Source: Igneacidithiobacillus sp041146875
GTDB taxonomy: Bacteria > Pseudomonadota > Gammaproteobacteria > Acidithiobacillales > Acidithiobacillaceae
Direction: 5' to 3'
DNA: 64,000 nt
Assembly: GCF_041146875.1 (NCBI RefSeq)
Contig: NZ_JBFRXP010000001.1
Location: 124,001-188,000, forward strand
The notes beneath the pieces are model-generated. The model made no database searches. It saw nothing but the letters and a program-made list of their open reading frames with translations, and was not told the DNA's origin. The position numbers were made by a program, and so were the translations under genes. Below are positions 16,695 to 24,684 of this stretch, in pieces (the stretch's first letter is position 1; every line of letters begins with the position of its first letter).

Positions 16695-18206
16695 ATGTCC
16701 AGTGATGACAGTCTGCCGCAGCAAAATCTTCTGGCCGCCGTCGATCTGGGCTCCAACTCCTTTCATATGGTTATCGCGGAAGAGGTGGGCAGCGAGTTAC
16801 GCCTGCTCGATCGTCTGCGCGAAGGTGTGCGCTTGGCCGAAGGACTGCGTCCCGAGGGCGGCTTGGCGCCGGAGGTCGCGCGTCGTGCGGTAGACTGTCT
16901 GCAACGCTTTGGTCAACGCTTGCGCTCTGTACCCAAGGAGCGCATTCGCGTCATCGGTACGAACACCCTGCGTATGCTGCGCGATGCCGAGCCCTTCCTC
17001 GCCGAGATCGAGGCGGCGCTTGGCGTGCCTGTGGAGATCGTTGCTGGGCGTGAAGAGGCACGGCTCATCTATCTGGGCGTGGCGCACAGCTTGGCGGTAG
17101 CGCCGGAAGAGCGGCGCCTGGTAGTCGATATTGGCGGCGGCAGCACGGAAATTATTGCCGGGCGTGGTTTTAGCCCAGGCATTCGCGAGAGTCTGCATTT
17201 TGGCTGTGTGCGTTCTACGCAAGAGTATTTTTCCGATGGCAAGATCATCAGTCGTGACGCCTATGCGGCGTTGCAACGCCGGGTGCGGCTAGCCATAGAG
17301 CCAGCCCTGGGAGATTATCGCCGTTTTGGTTGGGATCAGGCGGTTGGCTCCTCGGGAACGATCAAGGCTATTGCCCGTATTCTCCAAGAAAATGGCCGTG
17401 GCCAACGCATCACTGCCGTGGGCTTGCGCTGGTTGCAGGAAGAGCTTCTTTCTCTGGGAAATTTCCGCGCCCTTGCGCGCTTGGCTGGTCTGAAGAGTGA
17501 CCGGGCGCCGGTTTTCCCGGGCGGGCTCGCCATTCTTGCAGCGATTTTTGATTCCTTCCAGCTACAAGAAATGCGCTTTTCCGAGGGGGCCCTGAGGGAA
17601 GGTGCGATCTATGACTTGCTCGGACGTATTCAACATGAGGATAGTCGCGAAGTCAGTGTGCGTGGTCTGCAAGAACGCTTTCACAGTCAGCGGGAGCGTA
17701 ACGCCGAGGTTGCGCTTTGGGCCGAGCGCATTTTTGCGGCTACGGCTTCGGAATGGGAGCTTGCAGAGGCCCATCGAGGCTGGCTGCGCTGGGCGGTCAT
17801 GACCCACGATATCGGTCTGGACATTGCCCATTCCGGCTTCCATAAACATAGCGAGTATATCTGGCGCAATGGTGACATCGCTGGGTTCTCCCGCCGCGAA
17901 CAAAATCTCATCGCTACCTTACTACGCTCGCAGAGAAAAAAACTTCTGAGCGTGACACAGATACAGGCGCTTGGCGTGGGAGTCGATGATCTTGCCACCT
18001 TGCAAAAGCTTGCCGTTATTCTGCGCCTAGCTATTCTCCTGCAACGCGGTGCCGGAGAGCTCGACACGAAGCCGCAGATTCTCGTAATGGGTAAGACCTT
18101 GCAATTGCAGTTTGCCAGTGGTTGGCAGCGAACAGCGCCACTGTTGTACGCCGAGCTAGAGAATGAGCGCGATTTGTTGTCTCCTGAATTTCAACTTCTT
18201 TTTTGA
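16695..18206 (+). CDS. ppx: Ppx/GppA-family exopolyphosphatase
   Basis: A 503-aa enzyme expected to remove terminal phosphates from polyphosphate, or to hydrolyse pppGpp. The sugar-kinase/Hsp70-like N-terminal fold shows AAVDLGSNSFHMVIAEEVGS, GTNTLRMLRDAEPFL, AGREEARLIYLGVAHSL and VVDIGGGSTEIIAG; a C-terminal HD-like helical domain contains MTHDIGLDIAHSGFHKHS. Position after phoU favours exopolyphosphatase over GppA, but sequence alone cannot separate them. ATG 16695 is preferred; an in-frame TTG at 16686, overlapping the phoU stop codon, would add three residues. Confidence 0.9.
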   Translation: MSSDDSLPQQNLLAAVDLGSNSFHMVIAEEVGSELRLLDRLREGVRLAEGLRPEGGLAPEVARRAVDCLQRFGQRLRSVPKERIRVIGTNTLRMLRDAEPFLAEIEAALGVPVEIVAGREEARLIYLGVAHSLAVAPEERRLVVDIGGGSTEIIAGRGFSPGIRESLHFGCVRSTQEYFSDGKIISRDAYAALQRRVRLAIEPALGDYRRFGWDQAVGSSGTIKAIARILQENGRGQRITAVGLRWLQEELLSLGNFRALARLAGLKSDRAPVFPGGLAILAAIFDSFQLQEMRFSEGALREGAIYDLLGRIQHEDSREVSVRGLQERFHSQRERNAEVALWAERIFAATASEWELAEAHRGWLRWAVMTHDIGLDIAHSGFHKHSEYIWRNGDIAGFSRREQNLIATLLRSQRKKLLSVTQIQALGVGVDDLATLQKLAVILRLAILLQRGAGELDTKPQILVMGKTLQLQFASGWQRTAPLLYAELENERDLLSPEFQLLF

Positions 18207-18221
18207 TTTGTCGTAAATTTC

Positions 18222-18836
18222 TTGGAACTCCTCAACTGGCTCTTTGCGCATCTTGGCTATGCCCCCGTAACCCTCACCGATGTTAGTGAATTTCTGCGGC
18301 GCTATGGCTATGGCATTCTATTTTTAGGGACCCTGTTCGAAGGGGAAGCGGTCGTGGTTATCGCTGGTGCCCTGGCGCACGCCGGAATTCTTTCCTGGGC
18401 GGGCGTAATCGTTGCTGCCTGGGCGGGTAGTACCCTCAATGATCAGATCCTCTACCTGCTCGGCTATCGCTATGGTGAGCGCCTGATTTCCTGGCTGCCA
18501 AATTTTCTACGTCGTCACATTGCCCGTGCCGAGACCCTGATTCGCCGCTTTGGTGATTGGATTACGTTGTTGTTTCGCTTTATCTACGGTACCCGCACCA
18601 TCACCCCCATTCTCCTCGGCATGCATCGTTATCATCCGCGCCGGTATCTGTGGATGAATCCCATTGCCGCGCTGCTTTGGGCCATGCTCATCAGTACTGC
18701 TGGCTACCTGCTTGCCGCCTCGCTACCCCTTCTCCTGCGCGAACTTCGCTACGTACAGATGGCCTTTCTTGCTCTTTTGGCCGTCGTTATTGCCTATCTC
18801 GTTTGGCGGCAGCGCCGCAGGAATCGCGATGAGTGA
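18222..18836 (+). CDS. DedA-family inner-membrane protein
   Basis: A 204-aa polytopic membrane protein of the DedA/SNARE-associated superfamily, some members of which flip undecaprenyl phosphate or phospholipids. Visible are the family motif FLGTLFEGEAVVVIAGALAH (Glu in the re-entrant loop), the glycine-rich GSTLNDQILYLLGYRYG, and RFIYGTRTITPILLGMHRY. About four to five hydrophobic segments can be drawn. The only reasonable start is TTG at 18222, just after the ppx stop. It ends with a basic tail, WRQRRRNRDE. The substrate is not predictable. Confidence 0.85.
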   Translation: MELLNWLFAHLGYAPVTLTDVSEFLRRYGYGILFLGTLFEGEAVVVIAGALAHAGILSWAGVIVAAWAGSTLNDQILYLLGYRYGERLISWLPNFLRRHIARAETLIRRFGDWITLLFRFIYGTRTITPILLGMHRYHPRRYLWMNPIAALLWAMLISTAGYLLAASLPLLLRELRYVQMAFLALLAVVIAYLVWRQRRRNRDE

Positions 18837-18867
18837 GCAATAAAGCCAGAGTTTCTTTACTTTCGCA

Positions 18868-18896
18868 TTGCCGCGCGGCGGCTTTTTTGCTATAAC
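18868..18896 (+). promoter_or_regulatory. candidate rpsB promoter
   Basis: TTGCCG (18868-18873) and TATAAC (18891-18896) are separated by exactly 17 bases, upstream of rpsB. Transcription would leave a leader of about 110-115 bases (roughly 18903-19015) with several short self-complementary GC runs. In many bacteria the rpsB leader is bound by S2 for feedback control; whether this leader does so is an inference. Confidence 0.55.
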
Positions 18897-19015
18897 GCGC
18901 CGCAGGCCCATGTTGGGCCAATTCACACATCGATCCGCACCTGCTGCCGGGTGTCCTGCGGGATGGCAAACAGGGGGTCGGTGGCGGCTATCAACCCGAA
19001 TCTATGGAGTATTTT

Positions 19016-19771
19016 ATGACCAGTCCTAACGTGAGCATGCGTGCTCTTCTCGAAGCCGGCGTACATTTCGGACACCAGTCCCGTTATTGGCATCCCAAGA
19101 TGGCCCCTTACATCTTTGGTGAGCGCAACCGGATTCACATCATCAACCTCGAACATACTCTACCGATGCTCCGTACTGCCCTGGGCTTTCTCGAGCAGTT
19201 GTCGCGCAAGCACGGACGGGTGCTGTTCGTAGGTACCAAGCGCCAGGCGCGTGATGTGATTGCCGAAGAAGCAAAACGCTGCGGCGCCTTCTACGTCAAC
19301 CAGCGTTGGCTGGGCGGTACCCTCACCAATTTCAAGACGATTCGCCAGTCCCTGCGGCGCATGGAAGAGCTTGAGCAGATGCGCAATGATGGCACCATCG
19401 ACAAGCTTACCAAAAAAGAAGCCCTCGATCTGCAGCGCGAACTCGACAAGTTGGAGCGCAGCTTAGGCGGTATCAAAGACATGACCGGGGTTCCTGATGC
19501 GATCTTTGTCATCGACGTAGGCCACGAGAATATCGCGGTTGCGGAAGCGAAGAAGCTGGGCGTGCCGGTGATCGGTGTAGTAGACAGCAACTGTAACCCC
19601 GGCCTGATCGACTACCCGATTCCTGGAAATGACGACGCCGGGCGTGCCATTCGCCTGTATGCCAGTCTTGCCGCTGATGCCATCCTGGCTGGGCGTCAAG
19701 GTGTTGAGGCAGATCTGCTCGACGAATTTGTCGAAGTAGATGAAGACGTTATTGAGATCGATGCCGACTGA
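19016..19771 (+). CDS. rpsB: 30S ribosomal protein S2
   Basis: The 251-aa small-subunit protein S2. Signatures MRALLEAGVHFGHQSRYWHP, FVGTKRQARDVI, YVNQRWLGGTLTNFKTI and PVIGVVDSNCNP are all typical, and the acidic C-terminus (EVDEDVIEIDAD) is common. I chose ATG 19016, with GGAG at 19006-19009, over the ATG at 19004 that is itself part of the ribosome-binding site. It opens the rpsB-tsf-pyrH-frr group and is 33 bases from tsf. Confidence 0.98.
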   Translation: MTSPNVSMRALLEAGVHFGHQSRYWHPKMAPYIFGERNRIHIINLEHTLPMLRTALGFLEQLSRKHGRVLFVGTKRQARDVIAEEAKRCGAFYVNQRWLGGTLTNFKTIRQSLRRMEELEQMRNDGTIDKLTKKEALDLQRELDKLERSLGGIKDMTGVPDAIFVIDVGHENIAVAEAKKLGVPVIGVVDSNCNPGLIDYPIPGNDDAGRAIRLYASLAADAILAGRQGVEADLLDEFVEVDEDVIEIDAD

Positions 19772-19804
19772 TTTGGTTTTCTACGCAGAATTGAGGAGTT
19801 AGAA

Positions 19805-20674
19805 ATGGCAATTACGGCGCAGCAAGTCAAGGAACTGCGGGAGCGTACGGGCGCAGGCATGATGGAGTGCAAAACCGTGCTCAGTGAAGCGAATGGCGAT
19901 ATGGATGGTGCTATCGACCTCTTGCGCAAGCGTGGTTTGGCCAAGGCCGACAAAAAGGCGGGCCGGGTTGCGGCTGAGGGTGTGGTTATGGTCGCGAGCA
20001 GCGCCGATCAGCGTAAGGCAGTGATCGTTGAACTCAACTGCGAGACGGATTTCGTAGCGAAGAACGACGACTTTGTTGCGTTCGCCAAGCGCTGTGCCGA
20101 GGCCGCGTTGGCCAACGCCGCAACGCTGCAGGATCTGGCTACCGGTGATATCGAAGAGACTCGCAAGGGCTTGGTCAGCAAGCTGGGCGAGAACATTGCC
20201 TTGCGCCGCGTGCGGCACCTGGGCGCCGATGCCGGGCGTGTGGGAACTTACCTGCACGGCAGCCGCATTGGTGTGCTCGTTGCGGTCCGAGGTGAGGTTT
20301 CGGAAGATCTCGGACGCGACCTTGCCATGCACGTAGCGGCGTCCCGCCCCGAGGTAGTGAATCCGCAAGACGTTTCTGCAGATCGGGTGGAGAAGGAGAA
20401 GGAAATTCTCATCGCGCAAGCAGCCGATTCTGGCAAGCCGCGAGACATCATCGAAAAGATGATTTCCGGGCGGATGAGTAAATTCCTCAACGAAATTGCC
20501 TTTACCGGCCAGCCTTTCGTCAAGAATCCCGACCAGACCGTAGGCGACCTGCTCAAGGCATCGGGCAACGCGACGGTGCTGGAATTTGTCCGATACGAAG
20601 TCGGCGAAGGCATTGAGAAGGCTCCCACGGCAGATTTTGCCAGCGAGGTCATGGCCCAAGTCCGGGGCAGCTAA
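19805..20674 (+). CDS. tsf: elongation factor Ts
   Basis: The 289-aa nucleotide-exchange factor for EF-Tu. The N-terminal UBA-like domain and TDFVxxN core are visible: VKELRERTGAGMMECKTVL, DLLRKRGLAKADKKAGRVAA and VELNCETDFVAKNDDF, where the TDFVAKN loop contacts EF-Tu. C-terminal subdomain motifs include MHVAASRPEVVNPQDV and LNEIAFTGQPFVKNPDQTV. A GAGGAG ribosome-binding site precedes ATG 19805. The last base of its TAA stop is the first base of the pyrH start codon. Confidence 0.98.
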   Translation: MAITAQQVKELRERTGAGMMECKTVLSEANGDMDGAIDLLRKRGLAKADKKAGRVAAEGVVMVASSADQRKAVIVELNCETDFVAKNDDFVAFAKRCAEAALANAATLQDLATGDIEETRKGLVSKLGENIALRRVRHLGADAGRVGTYLHGSRIGVLVAVRGEVSEDLGRDLAMHVAASRPEVVNPQDVSADRVEKEKEILIAQAADSGKPRDIIEKMISGRMSKFLNEIAFTGQPFVKNPDQTVGDLLKASGNATVLEFVRYEVGEGIEKAPTADFASEVMAQVRGS

Positions 20675-21402
20675 TGGAGGCCCCGCTGCGTTACCAAAGG
20701 GTTCTGCTCAAATTGAGTGGTGAAGCCCTGATGGGCGATGAGCAGTATGGTGTCGATCGTGCGGTGGTGCAGCGGATGGCTGCCGAAATTAAAGAGGTGG
20801 CTGACGCCGGAGTACAGGTGGCGGTAGTCATTGGTGGCGGCAACATCTTCCGCGGTATGGCGAAGGCCGCCGAGGGAATGGATCGAGCCACCGCCGATTA
20901 CATGGGTATGCTTGCCACCGTGATGAATGCCTTAGCCGTGCAAGACGCCCTTGAGCATCTCGGTCTGCCGACCCGTGTGCAATCGGCCCTGCACATCGAA
21001 CAGGTGGCAGAGCCGTACATTCGCCGGCGGGCCATTCGCCACCTGGAAAAAGGGCGGGTGGTGATCTTTGGCGCGGGTACGGGCAATCCCTTCTTCACTA
21101 CCGATACCGCTGCCAGTTTACGCGCCGTCGAGATTAATGCCGAATTGGTGCTCAAGGGCACTAAGGTTGATGGTATTTATACCGATGATCCGGTAAATAA
21201 CCCTGACGCCATGCGCTATCGTGAATTGAGCTTCGATCAAGTCCTGGAGCAGGGCCTGCAAGTGATGGATGCCACAGCGATTACCTTGTGTCGGGACAAC
21301 GATATGCCCATAGTGGTCTTTTCCATGAACAAGGCTGGGGCCTTGCTTCGCGTCCTGCAGGGCGAGGAAGAAGGAACCACAGTACGGAGTGCGGTAGCAT
21401 GA
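20674..21402 (+). CDS. pyrH: uridylate kinase (UMP kinase)
   Basis: A 242-aa hexameric UMP kinase of the amino-acid-kinase fold that makes UDP for pyrimidine nucleotide supply. Seen are RVLLKLSGEALMGDEQYGVD (phosphate-binding), VVIGGGNIFRGMAKAAEGMD, and FGAGTGNPFFTTDTAASLRA. The C-terminus carries DATAITLCRDNDMPIVVFSM. It overlaps tsf by one base and frr by four, so all four genes of this group are translationally linked. Confidence 0.98.
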   Translation: MEAPLRYQRVLLKLSGEALMGDEQYGVDRAVVQRMAAEIKEVADAGVQVAVVIGGGNIFRGMAKAAEGMDRATADYMGMLATVMNALAVQDALEHLGLPTRVQSALHIEQVAEPYIRRRAIRHLEKGRVVIFGAGTGNPFFTTDTAASLRAVEINAELVLKGTKVDGIYTDDPVNNPDAMRYRELSFDQVLEQGLQVMDATAITLCRDNDMPIVVFSMNKAGALLRVLQGEEEGTTVRSAVA

Positions 21403-21959
21403 GTATTGCCGAAACCAAGAAAGACGCCGAAACGCGGATGAAGAAGAGCATTGAATCGCTCAAGTCTGAATTGTCGCGTTTGCGCACCGGTCGGGCGAAC
21501 ACTGGTCTCTTAGACCCAGTAGAAGTCGATTATTACGGCAGCCCTACGCCTTTGTCGCAGGTTTCCTCGGTGAGCGTAGCGGACGCGCGTTCCCTCGTTG
21601 TCACCCCCTGGGAAAAGCATCTGATACCCAAAATCGACAAGGCCATTCGTGATGCTGGGCTGGGGCTGAACCCAGTCGCCGGGTCGGACAACGTACGCGT
21701 GCCCTTGCCACCTCTTTCCGAGGAGCGACGCAAGGAGATGGCCAAGATCGTGCGCTCGGAGGGCGAGGGTGCGCGTGTTGCCATTCGCAACATCCGCCGT
21801 GACGCGATCACGCAGATCAAAAACCTATTGAAAGATAAAGCGGTTTCCGAGGACGAAGAGCGGCGCGCCGAAGAGGAATTTCAGAAGCTCACCGACCGTT
21901 TCATCGATGAGGTGGAGGGCGTGATCGAGGCGAAAGAATCGGACCTGATGGAGGTCTGA
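21399..21959 (+). CDS. frr: ribosome recycling factor
   Basis: A 186-aa factor that, with EF-G, splits post-termination ribosomes. Typical blocks are SLKSELSRLRTGRANTGLLD, VDYYGSPTPLSQVSSVSV, and VRVPLPPLSEERRKEMAKIV. I start it at ATG 21399, which overlaps the pyrH stop (ATGA) and gives the standard N-terminus MSIAETKKDAETRMKKSIES. A longer in-frame reading from 21288 would run inside pyrH and adds an unrelated leader. Confidence 0.98.
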   Translation: MSIAETKKDAETRMKKSIESLKSELSRLRTGRANTGLLDPVEVDYYGSPTPLSQVSSVSVADARSLVVTPWEKHLIPKIDKAIRDAGLGLNPVAGSDNVRVPLPPLSEERRKEMAKIVRSEGEGARVAIRNIRRDAITQIKNLLKDKAVSEDEERRAEEEFQKLTDRFIDEVEGVIEAKESDLMEV

Positions 21960-21960
21960 G

Positions 21961-22725
21961 TTGAGCCTAAGCCTAGCAGCAGATTTGGCCAACAAGCGGC
22001 CACAGCATATTGCCATTATCATGGACGGTAATGGCCGCTGGGCCTATCGTCGCCACCTCCCACGCGTTGCCGGGCATCGCCGTGGCGCCGAAGTGGTGCG
22101 CGAGATGGTACAACGCTGTGTCGATTGGGAGATTCCCCACCTCACCCTCTTTGCCTTCAGCACCGAAAATTGGCGACGCCCGCCCCTCGAAGTTCGTCTG
22201 CTGATGAACCTCTTTCGCCTGCTGTTGCGGCGAGAGGCGAAAAAACTGCATGAAAATGGGGTGCGTCTACGCATCATCGGTGACCAGAGCAATTTGGCGC
22301 CAGATCTGCAGGCCTTGATTCGGGATGCGGAAAGTCTTACCGCGGAAAATCGTCGTCTGACCCTGAATCTGGCGGTGAATTACGGCGGGCGCTGGGACAT
22401 CACCAGTGCGGCGAAACGAGCCATTGCAAAATGTCTGGCGGCGGGGCGCGATCTGGATTCTCTCAGTGAGGAGGACATCAGCGCCGAGCTCTGTTTGGCC
22501 GATAGTCCAGCACCAGATTTACTGATCCGTACCGGCGGCGAAGAACGCATCAGCAATTTCCTCGTTTGGCAATTGGCCTACACCGAGTTTTACTTTACCG
22601 ATACGCTCTGGCCCGACTTTGATGGCAATGCCCTGGAATTGGCGCTCAAGTCTTTTGCCCATCGGCAGCGGCGTTTTGGCCGAACCGGTGATCAAGTACA
22701 GGAAGATGCTTGCGCCAGCGACTAA
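21961..22725 (+). CDS. uppS: (2E,6E)-farnesyl-PP-specific undecaprenyl diphosphate synthase
   Basis: A 254-aa cis-prenyltransferase that extends farnesyl-PP to the C55 lipid carrier of peptidoglycan and O-antigen synthesis. Motif I HIAIIMDGNGRWA contains the catalytic Asp; LTLFAFSTENWRRP and PAPDLLIRTGGEERISNFL are the other family motifs. It starts with TTG at 21961, directly after the frr stop codon. It overlaps cdsA by 16 bases. Confidence 0.97.
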   Translation: MSLSLAADLANKRPQHIAIIMDGNGRWAYRRHLPRVAGHRRGAEVVREMVQRCVDWEIPHLTLFAFSTENWRRPPLEVRLLMNLFRLLLRREAKKLHENGVRLRIIGDQSNLAPDLQALIRDAESLTAENRRLTLNLAVNYGGRWDITSAAKRAIAKCLAAGRDLDSLSEEDISAELCLADSPAPDLLIRTGGEERISNFLVWQLAYTEFYFTDTLWPDFDGNALELALKSFAHRQRRFGRTGDQVQEDACASD

Positions 22726-23510
22726 TTACGGCATTTTTCCTCTTGGCATTTTTTGTGCCGCTTGTATTCTATGGCAATTCTTGGCTTTTTCTGGCCATTC
22801 TGGTCTTGCTGCTGGCGATTGCAGCCAATGAGTGGGCACATTTGCTGGGCCTGCGCTGGCCCTTCTCTTGGGCCATCCTTTCGGTCGCTGCCTACCTGAT
22901 TGCAGTAATTTTCTGGCCCACGGCGGGACTCTGGCCGGCCTATCTTGCGTTTGCCTGCATCGCTTTCTGGCTGTTCGTGCTGATGTTGATCCTGTTTGTG
23001 CAGGCACGCGCTACGTTGTCTCGGCGGCTCCTGCAAGGCAGCGCCTGGCCGGTGCTTCTGCCCGCTTTTTGGTTCGCTTTCTACTTGCAGAATCGGCATC
23101 CGCTCCTGTTACTTTGGGGCCTGTCCATCATCGTGATGACCGACGTAGCGGCGATGATGGCAGGAAAACGCTTTGGTAAGGCACGCTTGGTGCCCAAGCT
23201 TAGCCCGGGCAAGACCTGGGCCGGACTATGGGGTGGCTTGCTCGGCGGCGTCCTGGTAGGCACACTGGGGGGCGGATGGTTGTGGTCTTGGCAGTTCGGC
23301 ACGGTATTGCTGGGGGCTGCCTTAGGTCTAGTGGTGGCAGCTTTTGGCGTGCTTGGGGATCTCTTCGAGAGCCTGCTCAAGCGCTCTGCCGGAAAAAAAG
23401 ATAGTGGCCAGCTCCTGCCCGGCCATGGTGGCATCCTCGATCGTATTGATGCGATGACAGCGGGGCTGCCGATATTTGTCAGTTTGTTGGTTTGCTGGGG
23501 GAAATTATGA
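22710..23510 (+). CDS. cdsA: phosphatidate cytidylyltransferase
   Basis: A 266-aa inner-membrane enzyme making CDP-diacylglycerol for phospholipid synthesis. Around eight hydrophobic segments are visible. The signature lies near the C-terminus: KRSAGKKDSGQLLPGHGGIL followed by DRIDAM; GRRFGK-like GKRFGKARLVPKLSPGKTWAG comes earlier (shown here in part as KLSPGKTWAG). The start is TTG 22710 with GGA at 22701-22703, inside the 3' end of uppS. The stop overlaps the dxr start. Confidence 0.95.
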   Translation: MRQRLITAFFLLAFFVPLVFYGNSWLFLAILVLLLAIAANEWAHLLGLRWPFSWAILSVAAYLIAVIFWPTAGLWPAYLAFACIAFWLFVLMLILFVQARATLSRRLLQGSAWPVLLPAFWFAFYLQNRHPLLLLWGLSIIVMTDVAAMMAGKRFGKARLVPKLSPGKTWAGLWGGLLGGVLVGTLGGGWLWSWQFGTVLLGAALGLVVAAFGVLGDLFESLLKRSAGKKDSGQLLPGHGGILDRIDAMTAGLPIFVSLLVCWGKL

Positions 23511-24670
23511 CACGCGGAATATGCATCCTCGGAGCGACGGGCTCTATTGGCAAGAGCACCCTCGACGTACTGGCCAGGCATCCAGATCGCTTTCACGTGT
23601 TGGTTCTCACCGCTAACCAGCGTGTGGATGAAATGGCCACTTTGTGTCGCCAGTATCGCCCAAAACTCGCGGTCATGCGCGATTCCGCCAGCGCACGCAG
23701 CCTGCGAGAGAAGCTCGCAGACCTGCCTGATATCGAGGTCAGTGGCGGTGACGAGGCCTTGCAGGCAGCCGTTACCTATCCTGGTGTCGACGATGTGATG
23801 GCTGCTATTGTCGGCGCGGCAGGACTATTACCCACCTTGGCAGCGGTGCGTGCCGGCAAAAAGATCTATCTTGCCAACAAAGAATGTCTGGTGATGGCGG
23901 GCGAGCTGTTCATGCGCGAGGTACGTCGCCATCAGGTGACGCTGCTCCCTATTGATAGTGAGCACAACGCCATCTTTCAATGCTTTGGTGATGAGCGGGG
24001 AGTGCGCCGTATTATTCTTACTGCCTCTGGTGGCCCGTTTCGGCAAACACCGGTGGAAGAGTTGCAACGGGTCACCCCCGATCAGGCCTGCGCGCATCCC
24101 AATTGGGTCATGGGGCGCAAAATATCCGTAGACTCTGCGACCATGATGAATAAGGGCCTGGAGGTCATCGAAGCGCGCTGGTTGTTTGATCTGAGCGTCG
24201 ATCGCATTAGCGTACTCATTCACCCGCAGAGCATCATTCATTCCATGGTCGAGTATCTGGATGGATCGGTGCTCGCCCAGCTGGGTAATCCCGATATGCG
24301 CACGCCGATTGCTCATGCGCTGGCCTACCCCGAGCGTATCGATAGCGGTGTTTCTTCTCTCGACCTGGCGCGTGGCCCGGCACTGCAGTTTGAAGAACCG
24401 GATTTGCAGCGCTTTCCTTGCCTTGCCTTGGCCTTTCAGGCAATTGCCGGTGGTTCGGCAGCCACTGCCGTGCTCAATGCCGCCAACGAGATTGCCGTGC
24501 AGGCCTTCCTCGATGGGCAGTTGTCTTTCCCCGATATTGCACGGGTGGTAGCCGCTACCCTTGACGCCTACCAGCCGGCTGCACCCGCAGACCTCGATGC
24601 CGTCATGGCCATCGATGCCGAGGCGCGGGTGCAGGCGCGGCAGCAAATTCCGTTGGCAGGTGCAGCCTAA
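23507..24670 (+). CDS. dxr: 1-deoxy-D-xylulose-5-phosphate reductoisomerase
   Basis: The 387-aa NADPH enzyme that makes 2-C-methylerythritol 4-phosphate, the committed step of the MEP isoprenoid pathway. The cofactor-binding loop ILGATGSIGKSTLDVL starts the protein; LANKECLVMAG, PIDSEHNAIFQCF (metal ligands), LTASGGPFR and GRKISVDSATMMNKGLEVIE are all present. ATG 23507 overlaps the cdsA stop as ATGA; an in-frame ATG at 23492 would add five residues within cdsA. It provides precursors for UppS, encoded two genes upstream. Confidence 0.98.
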   Translation: MTRGICILGATGSIGKSTLDVLARHPDRFHVLVLTANQRVDEMATLCRQYRPKLAVMRDSASARSLREKLADLPDIEVSGGDEALQAAVTYPGVDDVMAAIVGAAGLLPTLAAVRAGKKIYLANKECLVMAGELFMREVRRHQVTLLPIDSEHNAIFQCFGDERGVRRIILTASGGPFRQTPVEELQRVTPDQACAHPNWVMGRKISVDSATMMNKGLEVIEARWLFDLSVDRISVLIHPQSIIHSMVEYLDGSVLAQLGNPDMRTPIAHALAYPERIDSGVSSLDLARGPALQFEEPDLQRFPCLALAFQAIAGGSAATAVLNAANEIAVQAFLDGQLSFPDIARVVAATLDAYQPAAPADLDAVMAIDAEARVQARQQIPLAGAA

Positions 24671-24684
24671 ATTAAGGGAATTTT

